64,000 nt of DNA from Lentisphaerae bacterium GWF2_49_21 (GTDB taxonomy: Bacteria; Verrucomicrobiota; Lentisphaeria; Victivallales; GWF2-50-93): the NCBI GenBank assembly GCA_001804805.1, contig MHBH01000070.1, forward strand, positions 1-64,000. Direction: 5' to 3'. The notes under the pieces were generated by a model. That model ran no database searches. It saw only the letters and a program-made list of their open reading frames with translations, and was not told the DNA's origin. Positions 52,969 to 60,277 of the stretch are shown here, in pieces. Each line of letters starts with the position of its first letter. The stretch's first letter is position 1. A program made the position numbers and the translations under genes.

Positions 52969-53961
52969 TTATTTTCTTCCAAACGGCATGAGCGGCGTGT
53001 GATCCGGAGCCTTGATCCGGTTGTGGCACGCATCGAGCAAAGTCTTCAATGTCGTTGTCGCAACGCACATCACCGTATCGGCACCTCCATAATAGATCTT
53101 GATTTCGCCATCGTCCTCGAGTATATGCCCGGCGGTGAAAACCACGCTCGGGGTCTGGCCGTGCAACTCGTAGTCCATTTCCGGTGACAGGATCATGTCG
53201 TCGCACATCGCTATGCATTTCGAAGGATCCTTCAGATCAAGAAGCATCACGCCGAGGTTGTAGACAAACTGGTAGTTGCAGACTGTATAGACGGAATGGA
53301 ATATGCACAGCCATCCTTCCTTGGTCCTTATTGGAACTGATCCCGGACCGATCTTGCCCCAAGACCAGCGGAGCTGGCTGTTGCGGACGACGCACCTGCT
53401 CTGCCCCCAGTGGATCAGATCCGGAGAATAGGATACCCAGATGTCGCCGATATTGGCGTCTGTGTTCGGGCGGTCCATGCGGCAGTATAACCCGTTGAAC
53501 TTCTCAGGGAACAGGACTCCGTTCCTGTTGTCGGGCTCGCAGATGAAGCCTCGCCACTTGAACTTCTCGAAATCCTCGGTTTCAAGCAGGCTCAGTCGGC
53601 AGGTATGGCTGCTGTGGCAGGAATGGATGATGTAGTATTTACCATCTATGAAGGTTATGCGCGGATCGTAATAGACTTCGCCGTTGTACGTGTAGTCCTG
53701 GAATTCCTTGTTCCCCATCGGCATCTTCACCGGGGCAGGACGCGGCTTGAACTTGTATCCGTCGGAACTTTCGGCGATCCAGAAACGGTCGCGCAGGCGG
53801 TGGTCCTCGGTCCTGCACATCATCAGATACTTGCCCTTGTACTTGATCATTCCGGAATTGAAGACATGGCGGATCCCGTATTCATGCGGGAAATCCTTTC
53901 CCTGGAGGATCGGGTTTCCCTTGTAGCGGGTGAGATACGGATTAGGTGATGAATATTTCAT
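52969..53961 (-). CDS. GH130-type glycoside phosphorylase/hydrolase
   Basis: A 330-residue five-bladed beta-propeller protein of the GH130 type. It starts NPYLTRYKGNPIL and has SGMIKYKGKYLMMCRTE and YDPRITFIDGKYYIIHS, where the Asp-Pro-Arg region holds the general acid and phosphate or sugar contacts. No signal peptide. GH130 members act on beta-mannosides by phosphorolysis or hydrolysis, and the exact substrate cannot be told here. It lies 26 bases upstream of the LacI gene and probably shares its transcript. Confidence 0.87.
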   Translation of the reverse strand: MKYSSPNPYLTRYKGNPILQGKDFPHEYGIRHVFNSGMIKYKGKYLMMCRTEDHRLRDRFWIAESSDGYKFKPRPAPVKMPMGNKEFQDYTYNGEVYYDPRITFIDGKYYIIHSCHSSHTCRLSLLETEDFEKFKWRGFICEPDNRNGVLFPEKFNGLYCRMDRPNTDANIGDIWVSYSPDLIHWGQSRCVVRNSQLRWSWGKIGPGSVPIRTKEGWLCIFHSVYTVCNYQFVYNLGVMLLDLKDPSKCIAMCDDMILSPEMDYELHGQTPSVVFTAGHILEDDGEIKIYYGGADTVMCVATTTLKTLLDACHNRIKAPDHTPLMPFGRK

Positions 53962-53979
53962 TTTTCTCCTGCTTGTTAA

Positions 53980-54072
53980 TGTAATTTACAGTAAACAATA
54001 CGCCCGTATTCATACTTGTCAAGAACAATATTGCCATTATTTTTATAATTATTATTGTAATTTACTGTAATA
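53980..54072. promoter_or_regulatory. Promoter of GH130 with two operator-like repeats
   Basis: On the reverse strand TTGACA (54017-54022), 16 bases, TATTGT (53995-54000) forms a good promoter for the GH130 gene. A TGTAATTTACAGTAAAC site (53980-53996), with the odd palindrome TTTAC-A-GTAAA, overlaps the -10 box. A near copy, TGTAATTTACTGTAATA, lies at 54056-54072 before the divergent prepilin gene. They share 14 of 17 bases. A LacI-type repressor site is the natural reading. Confidence 0.6.
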
Positions 54073-54120
54073 ATAATATATTCGCATTGATTGATAATTT
54101 AATTGACAGCGGAGGGGAAG

Positions 54121-54873
54121 ATGTCGCGCAAATCCAGCAAGAGGCGTTTCACCTTGATTGAATTGCTTGTCGTAATTGCGATCATCGCAATACTTGCCTC
54201 CCTGCTTCTTCCGGCTCTTAGATCCGCAAGGGAAGCTGTCAAGGGCATCGACTGCGTCTCCAACCAGAGGCAGGTGATGATATCATACATCCAGTATTCG
54301 GATGACTTCAATGATTACGTGCCGGGATACCAGTTCAGGAGGACATGGGCTGAATGGCCCTGGTGTGTTTATTTCATAGGATGGAAAAACAGCGATCCGT
54401 GGCCAGGCAGTTCAGGTCCAGACTACCTCAAGAACAGGACAGTCGTGAGATGCCCCTATTTTCCTCCGACAAAGGCGATATTGGAAAGTGACAGCGGTCC
54501 TGCCTGGTACACTTATGGAGTGCTTGGCACCTATGGGACAGTTAATGGAATAGATCTCAGCAAGGCCGGCAGAGGATTTTACGAATCGAATGGCAGCTGG
54601 GGAGGACATAGCTGGAACATGAAGAAAATACCGTCACCGGAAAAGATTCCATGGATTGCGGATTCCGCAACTGGAGGCGCATCATTGCAGCAGTCGGACA
54701 TGTTTTCAGTCTCTTCAACATGGCCTGCCGGAGGATATGCGGTAATGACAAGGCACAATGAGAGGGCGAACGTGACATTTGTCGACGGACATGTCGATTC
54801 ATTCAAGGGCCCCGAACTCAAAAGCGGGGCTGGAATCGGACGATACTACACAGGCCAGGGCGGCAAGAGGTAG
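54121..54873 (+). CDS. Prepilin-type protein with H-x9-DG box
   Basis: A 250-residue protein from ATG 54121 with GGAGGGG upstream. A leader (MSRKSSKRR) precedes [28 protein letters not shown]. The C-terminal box is [18 protein letters not shown], a clean H-x9-DG. The middle domain is rich in Trp, Tyr and Pro. It is divergent from GH130 and may be controlled by the same operator. TGCG-N5-CGCA palindromes lie at 54177 (in the signal) and 54657. Confidence 0.87.
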   Translation: MSRKSSKRRFTLIELLVVIAIIAILASLLLPALRSAREAVKGIDCVSNQRQVMISYIQYSDDFNDYVPGYQFRRTWAEWPWCVYFIGWKNSDPWPGSSGPDYLKNRTVVRCPYFPPTKAILESDSGPAWYTYGVLGTYGTVNGIDLSKAGRGFYESNGSWGGHSWNMKKIPSPEKIPWIADSATGGASLQQSDMFSVSSTWPAGGYAVMTRHNERANVTFVDGHVDSFKGPELKSGAGIGRYYTGQGGKR

Positions 54874-54980
54874 GCAATAGACCAATGATGATCACAAAAG
54901 CCTTGCTCAGTATTTTATCAGAAAGCCACTAGGACAAACAAGTCGGTTGTGATATAATCAACTCTCAGGAGGGTGGAGCA

Positions 54981-55745
54981 ATGTTTCTTGAACCAGGCAA
55001 ATTCAAAAGAACATTCACGCTAATTGAACTGTTGGTGGTAATTGCGATCATCGCAATACTTGTCGCATTGCTTCTTCCCGCCATCACACAGGCGAAGAAA
55101 ATGGCACTGGCGTCCCAGTGCCTCAACAACCAGCACCAGACATCACTGGCCCTTCTACAGTACGCCGACGACTATCAGGGATGGATACCCAGCCAGTATG
55201 TCTACAACTATATCAACCACATCATGCCCTGGGGCGTGATGATCTGCAAGGTCACCAACCGCTGGGGCGGACCCGATCCGGGCGTGTACCTGCAGAACGG
55301 CAACGCCCTCTTCTGTCCGAGCCAGAATCCTTCGGACGTGTTCGACTGGTCTGCCACGGTCAACACTACATATCTTACCTACGGGATTATTTCTCCTGCC
55401 AGCAGTGGCAATTGGAATGGCTATCCATGGACCAGCTGGACATTCACGGAAACGAGAAGCTCCGCTTATGACCGCTGGCTCAATCTTGCCAAGTGCCCAA
55501 AGCCCGACGGTATCGGCCTTATCGGTGACACTGTACAGAACAGCGGATCAAGGAAACAATACTGCTTCTATGAGCCAAACAACTCATGGTCCCATATCAA
55601 TGTCCATACCAGGCACAACAATGGCGCAAACTTCGCGTTCGTGGACGGACATTGCGCAATGGTGAAGGAAGGGGATATCAAGAGCGAGCTTGCTATCCGA
55701 TATTACTGCAAGCAGAACTTCATCGAAGTGGTACTGCCACCATGA
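54981..55745 (+). CDS. Prepilin-type protein with H-x9-DG box
   Basis: A 254-residue protein. A leader ([11 protein letters not shown]) precedes [28 protein letters not shown]. Later [18 protein letters not shown] is the H-x9-DG box. GGAGGGTGGAGC lies upstream of the start. About 105 non-coding bases separate it from the previous prepilin gene. A TGCG-N5-CGCA palindrome in the signal region is at 55043. Confidence 0.87.
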   Translation: MFLEPGKFKRTFTLIELLVVIAIIAILVALLLPAITQAKKMALASQCLNNQHQTSLALLQYADDYQGWIPSQYVYNYINHIMPWGVMICKVTNRWGGPDPGVYLQNGNALFCPSQNPSDVFDWSATVNTTYLTYGIISPASSGNWNGYPWTSWTFTETRSSAYDRWLNLAKCPKPDGIGLIGDTVQNSGSRKQYCFYEPNNSWSHINVHTRHNNGANFAFVDGHCAMVKEGDIKSELAIRYYCKQNFIEVVLPP

Positions 55746-55758
55746 TTTCGGGGATTCC

Positions 55759-57210
55759 TTACTCGACCCTTGCAGATGGATCAATGGCTCCTTCCAGCGG
55801 CTTCTCTGCACTAGAAGGATTTTTCCTGAGCCATTCCATGACCGGATCCCGCCAGTCCTCAGACACGGTTTCAGGCCGGGGATCGGCCGTCTTGAGCTCA
55901 GCGCTCAATCCATAAAGGTAGCTGTTGATAAGAAGACTGTAGCCCGAAGCTGGATCTATCGCCTTGTCAGTTTTCAGGATTGTCATTCCATCACCCTTGC
56001 GCTTCGCCCCTCCGAACACAAGGACCTCCTTTTTCATCGTAAGTATATAATTCTTCAGCTGTTCTCCGCTTATCTTCATCCTGAGAAGAGTGTTGTCGAA
56101 CGGCATCACCCCGATGAAATCGAGCTTTCTAATTTCTCCCGGCTGCAGATCCTGGCGGAATCCACCGAGGTTGCTGATAGCCAGATCAGCAGGATATCTG
56201 GAAAGCCATGAGTCCGTCACAAGATTGCAGATCGCCCACTGTCGTCTGAGTCCGCTTGAAGTGAATCCCAGCGACTCTCCATGCTCCTTTGTGACTTTTT
56301 CATGCCATTTGCCGATATCAGCCTTCACGTTTGGATCGGACTGCGCATCCTTCCTGTCCTGCAACAACCAGACCTGCTTTGCCAACTGCACGGTCGAACG
56401 TCCGGTTTCCGGATCAAAGTTCAAGTCAATGCGCCCGTAGCACTCCCACCACTGTCCGCAGCTCATCACCCATGTATTTCCAATCTTCTGCTGAGAGATC
56501 TCGTGGGTATGTCCGCCAAGCATGAGAGGGATGTTCAGATCCGCGACCTCCTTCGCCAATATACACAGCTCCGCCTGCGGAACATGTGAGGCAACAATGA
56601 TCACCTTGGCACCCTTTTCCCGGAGCGCGGCAGTAAATTCCCTCACGTATTCCGCATATGGACGGCCTGATATATTATTTGAGCTTGTTATGCTGGCAAG
56701 ATTCTGGAGAGTCAACCCTATGATCCCGACCTTCACCCCCTGCTCCTCGTACATCATTGCCGGTGGAATGAAATCGACAGGGGTTCCGTCTGCATTGGCG
56801 ACATTCGCCGCCATGATCGGAAACTTCGCCCATTGCTGCATCTTCTTAAGTCCTTCAGAACCTCCGAAGTCGAACTCATGGTTTCCCAGGGCGGAAACAT
56901 CGTATCCCATCAGGTTCATGACTGCAATCGCAGGTTCCCCCTTGTAGACCGTTGAGATCGCGGGCCCGGTCGCAAGATCCCCGCATCCTATCACCAGGAA
57001 CTTTTCAGGACTGTATCCTTCTACCGCCTTCCAGTATGCCAGCATCTCCGCCGCCCCTCCAAAAAGCTTGCCTTCTACTGCCCGAGGTTCAATCCAGCCA
57101 TGCATGTCTCCGGTCACGATTATCTTAAGCTGCTGGGCAAAAAGATTTCCAACACACAAGAAAAACGCAATAAAAACAGAAACATTTCTGATGTATTTCA
57201 TAAAGTCCAT
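55759..57210 (-). CDS. Secreted 5'-nucleotidase/metallophosphatase
   Basis: A 483-residue protein with a signal peptide (about 1-26, LFAQ). The N-terminal calcineurin-like domain has GDMHGW, GCGDLATG, ALGNHEFDFG, ASHVPQ and GGHTHE, which bind two metals. The C-terminal 5'-nucleotidase domain (about 300-480) has SNLGGFRQDLQPGEI and GVMPFDNTLLRMKISGEQLKNYI. It should release phosphate and nucleosides from nucleotides in the periplasm. Confidence 0.93.
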   Translation of the reverse strand: MDFMKYIRNVSVFIAFFLCVGNLFAQQLKIIVTGDMHGWIEPRAVEGKLFGGAAEMLAYWKAVEGYSPEKFLVIGCGDLATGPAISTVYKGEPAIAVMNLMGYDVSALGNHEFDFGGSEGLKKMQQWAKFPIMAANVANADGTPVDFIPPAMMYEEQGVKVGIIGLTLQNLASITSSNNISGRPYAEYVREFTAALREKGAKVIIVASHVPQAELCILAKEVADLNIPLMLGGHTHEISQQKIGNTWVMSCGQWWECYGRIDLNFDPETGRSTVQLAKQVWLLQDRKDAQSDPNVKADIGKWHEKVTKEHGESLGFTSSGLRRQWAICNLVTDSWLSRYPADLAISNLGGFRQDLQPGEIRKLDFIGVMPFDNTLLRMKISGEQLKNYILTMKKEVLVFGGAKRKGDGMTILKTDKAIDPASGYSLLINSYLYGLSAELKTADPRPETVSEDWRDPVMEWLRKNPSSAEKPLEGAIDPSARVE

Positions 57211-57294
57211 CCTTGTTCAAGTACTTTTAAAGAACATGTCTTGCGACATTGACTACAAACATATCCAGGTCTTCTCCTTGTAATTCGTTCGTAG

Positions 57295-57498
57295 TTAAGC
57301 TCGCAAGAGCTGTTCTTTTCTCTTCTTCTTGAAAAGTTGATATCTAAAATTCGACTTCACCTTCCCGCAATATTCCTTGAGGATCTTTACATATCCCTTG
57401 AAAGCATCGAGGCTGACCGTCGGCGGAGTCTGATGGTCCGTGGTCGGAATGTACCCTCCTGATCTCATGACAGGCAGAAGCCGTTCGCGGTTATTCAT
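57295..57498 (-). pseudogene. C-terminal fragment of a uroporphyrinogen-decarboxylase-like gene
   Basis: A reverse-strand frame whose useful part starts at codon ATG 57498: RERLLPVMRSGGYIPTTDHQ, then TPPTVSLDAFKGYVKILKEYCGKV. This matches the C-terminal end of UroD-like methyltransferase proteins (x-GGYIPxTDHxxPPDVSxENxxYYVxLLREY). The rest of the barrel is missing. The last 20 residues (KSNFRYQLFKKKRKEQLLRA) are unrelated and very basic. The frame overlaps the 3' end of the HNH gene, so the fragment was probably captured by a rearrangement. Confidence 0.6.
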
Positions 57499-57922
57499 TA
57501 TTCCCTTCGTCTTTTTTCTTTTCCTCGGCATTCTCCTCCGCACCGGATTCCTCATCGGGAATCTTGATCAGTGAGTCAAGATTCTCGAACGGAGAAAAAA
57601 GCGGGGCAGGCGGTTCTTCCTTCGCGCCGGCAAAACAACTCTCAGTCCTGACTTCATGCTCGCTGTCATGGCAGTAGATGCAGAGAAGCTCCCAGTTGCT
57701 GCCGTCAGCAGGATTGTTGTTGTGGTTGCCGTCCTTGTGGTGCACGGTCAATTGCTGGAGCCTCCTGCCGGAGAATTCGCGGCCGCAGCGTCCGCAGATG
57801 TGAGGGAAAAGCAGGAGTGCCCGTTCCCTGTAGCCGCCCCTCCGGGCCGCGGCATCATCGACAAGCTTCTTCAGAATCTGCGCCTTCTCCTCGGGATTCA
57901 AAGATGTCTTTCTGGTGGTCAT
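57491..57922 (-). CDS. YajD-like HNH nuclease
   Basis: A 143-residue protein. CGRCG and CIYCH are zinc-binding pairs, and HHKDGNHNNNPADGSNWELLCIYCHDSEH is the HNH core with the catalytic His pair. The last 40 residues are acidic and disordered (ESGAEENAEEKKKDEGNNE). YajD-type proteins are small, of uncertain biological role. It stands alone. Confidence 0.88.
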   Translation of the reverse strand: MTTRKTSLNPEEKAQILKKLVDDAAARRGGYRERALLLFPHICGRCGREFSGRRLQQLTVHHKDGNHNNNPADGSNWELLCIYCHDSEHEVRTESCFAGAKEEPPAPLFSPFENLDSLIKIPDEESGAEENAEEKKKDEGNNE

Positions 57923-58068
57923 GGGAAATCCACTCTTTTATGTTTCTTACACAGCCTTAAAGATACGAATCACCCAATATATTGTCAATGTAAAAAGGAA
58001 GATACCTTCTCGTATAGCCCTTTTCAATTGCCCTGCTGCCTAGTGGCTGCGGCATGCTCGGTGCATGA

Positions 58069-58194
58069 ATTACTAATAGTCCCGTAATAGAATGGACATA
58101 AATTAACGGAGGGCGGACTTTCCAGTCCGCCTTGGCGGGTTGGAAAACCCGCCCTCCTTTGCAGTGTCAATACAATTATGCGACTATTAGTAAT
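58069..58194. repeat. 126-bp element with 13-bp terminal inverted repeats (MITE-like)
   Basis: ATTACTAATAGTC (58069-58081) and GACTATTAGTAAT (58182-58194) are perfect inverted ends. Inside, GGAGGGCGG (58108-58116) pairs with CCGCCCTCC (58149-58157). Two small hairpins are also possible: GGCGGACT/AGTCCGCC with loop TTCC (58112-58131) and GGCGGGTT/AACCCGCC with loop GGAA (58134-58153). There is no coding frame. The right end is five bases from the stop of the PL8 gene. The rest of 57923-58068 shows no feature. Confidence 0.65.
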
Positions 58195-58198
58195 CAGG

Positions 58199-60235
58199 TT
58201 AAAACTCGACCTTGGCAGATTTCCCGGCATCGCCGCCGGATGGAAGTTCCACCTTCAAAGGTTTTCCTCCAATAACGACATCCAAATCCTTCAACTTCTG
58301 CGTGGGATCGGACAAAATGACAGTTTCACCTTCGAAATCCAGAATCATCAAGCAGGGACTTCCAGCTTCTAAAAACTGCCCTTTCCCATATTCCAGCTTC
58401 CCAGGCTTCCAGAACGCCACGGCTATGATTCTCTCGTTCAACTCGACCGCCTGCATCGTTGGCTTATCCTCGCGAATATCGATTGTATTTATTTCTTTCC
58501 CAGCCGGACCTATTGTATATGCATAATTGACCAAAGACGGTTTCTTATCATGGTCGATCCAGATGGAAAATACGTCCTTGCTGATCTTATCCTTGGGCGT
58601 GTTTGAATTCGTGAACACCCTCGACCATTCCCCGGACTGCGGACCCGCGTTCACTACTACTTCGCAATGATTCAGGAATGAATAGCGCCAACCATCATGT
58701 TCCACCCATTCCACGGCAAAATAACTCTTTTTCCCTTTATGCATGACCTGTTCATTTCCTGCAACCTTCACCTTTACATCCCCGTTCAGAAGGCACTGGT
58801 TGACGCTGGTCGCAACAGGAAATTCCGATGCCGATGACACTCCAGAACCGAAACAGAATATAATGCCATCCCCGAAAACCCAGGACTTGCGGACCGAGGC
58901 TCCGTCATGCTCGAAATCCATTACTGCGCATCCATATACCCCGTCGGAAACACCGCCGACAAAATCCCTGGGGTTCTTCCAATTCTTGCAGTGCTCAGGA
59001 TCACCCGGCGATTGGATACACGTGGTTCCCGGAATCCTCTTCCAGTCCCATATCGGGAAAATATTCTTGTATTCTTCACCGTTCCTGTAAAGATAGAGCG
59101 CCCCGTCGGCAAGGTGTCGTCCAAGAAGATTTTCATTGTTGATGGATTCCATTCCAAGGACGCGGTTCGAGGACATCTTGAGAGAGACGTAAAAATCCTT
59201 CCCTCGGTGGACCATGTAGTCGGAACACCAGAAATACTTGTTGCCTACAAGATCATTCACCGCGTCTGCCTGATTCCTGTCTGCAAAAGATTTGTACTCC
59301 TTGGCATTTTCCGGATCCACCTTCATCATCCTCTTCATGAACCCTGTGGCAGATCTGCCCTTCCCTGCTGGAGAATTTGGCGATATCTGACGTCCGCAAG
59401 AATTGATGTCCATGGCTCCCTTCCAGACGATCCAGTTCTGTCCGTCAAGGGCATATCTGCGCAGGATATCGAGCTTTTCCGGCGGCATCGCCCATGGTGT
59501 TCCTGCAAAAATAACAGCCCACATAGAGATGTCGTTCGCATAGGCGAGACCGTAGTTTCCAAACTGCAGCATCGCCCCATGCTGCTGGAAGCTGTAGTCA
59601 GGCTTTACACCTTCCTTTTCAGAGACCTTGACCTCATCCCAGATGACTGCGGCGGCCTTTTTGATCATTGATTCGTCTCCCATCAGCGCAGCACGCACGG
59701 CCGTACCTCCGGCCAGCCAGACCTTGTTTTGTCCAGTCATCCCTATTGCAGATCTCGGCAGGACTGTGTTGACTATGTAATCATATTCATCCGCGTTCAG
59801 TTCACTACCCATGATGACGGCAATCCTGCCAAATCTATCAGGCACACCAATATTGTTGCACCACCAGTTGTCCGACTTGAAGTCATGCTTGCGCCAGTAG
59901 GCAAGAGCCCGGTGTATCGCTTCCAGGTTCCGCTGGCGGTCATCCTTTATAGCATCAGACCTGAACGTTGCCAAAGATATCTCGAAGAGACGATCGACAT
60001 GCTCCATCGGATCCCAGCCGGAACGGTCCTTGGATGAATAGTCTATGTCCTTCCAGCTCCCGTCATCGCGGCATGAGGCAACGTATTCGGGCACGGCCTT
60101 CTTCGCCTGGTATTCCAGATAGAACTCACGGAAATTACTGATCATAATCTCAATCTCCTTGGATTTCTTGACAGGTTCAGCGGTAGACGCAGGAATCGTG
60201 AAAAGGATCGTGATAAATAGAATCAATGTCTTCAT
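58199..60235 (-). CDS. Secreted polysaccharide lyase family 8 (chondroitin/hyaluronate lyase type)
   Basis: A 678-residue protein with a signal peptide (about 1-19). The N-terminal alpha/alpha toroid has NWWCNNIGVPDRFGRI and KPDYSFQQHGAMLQFGNYG, with the catalytic His in QQHG and a nearby Tyr. Then MVHRGKDFYVSLKMSSNR marks the beta-sandwich part. PL8 enzymes cleave chondroitin, hyaluronan or xanthan by elimination. The FAD protein upstream and the sulfatase earlier in the window suggest use of sulfated glycans. Confidence 0.88.
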   Translation of the reverse strand: MKTLILFITILFTIPASTAEPVKKSKEIEIMISNFREFYLEYQAKKAVPEYVASCRDDGSWKDIDYSSKDRSGWDPMEHVDRLFEISLATFRSDAIKDDRQRNLEAIHRALAYWRKHDFKSDNWWCNNIGVPDRFGRIAVIMGSELNADEYDYIVNTVLPRSAIGMTGQNKVWLAGGTAVRAALMGDESMIKKAAAVIWDEVKVSEKEGVKPDYSFQQHGAMLQFGNYGLAYANDISMWAVIFAGTPWAMPPEKLDILRRYALDGQNWIVWKGAMDINSCGRQISPNSPAGKGRSATGFMKRMMKVDPENAKEYKSFADRNQADAVNDLVGNKYFWCSDYMVHRGKDFYVSLKMSSNRVLGMESINNENLLGRHLADGALYLYRNGEEYKNIFPIWDWKRIPGTTCIQSPGDPEHCKNWKNPRDFVGGVSDGVYGCAVMDFEHDGASVRKSWVFGDGIIFCFGSGVSSASEFPVATSVNQCLLNGDVKVKVAGNEQVMHKGKKSYFAVEWVEHDGWRYSFLNHCEVVVNAGPQSGEWSRVFTNSNTPKDKISKDVFSIWIDHDKKPSLVNYAYTIGPAGKEINTIDIREDKPTMQAVELNERIIAVAFWKPGKLEYGKGQFLEAGSPCLMILDFEGETVILSDPTQKLKDLDVVIGGKPLKVELPSGGDAGKSAKVEF

Positions 60236-60277
60236 GCACTCAACGCCTTATTAAATTTTCCGCATTGCGGAAATTTT
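60236..60277. other. Hairpin between the FAD oxidoreductase and PL8 genes
   Basis: AAATTTTCCGCA and TGCGGAAATTT form an imperfect 11-bp stem in this short gap. It could act as a processing site or weak terminator in the reverse-strand transcript. Confidence 0.4.

Noticed and set aside
54103-54120. Upstream TTG start for the prepilin gene
   Set aside because: ATG 54121 follows GGAGGGG at good spacing and gives the usual short basic leader.
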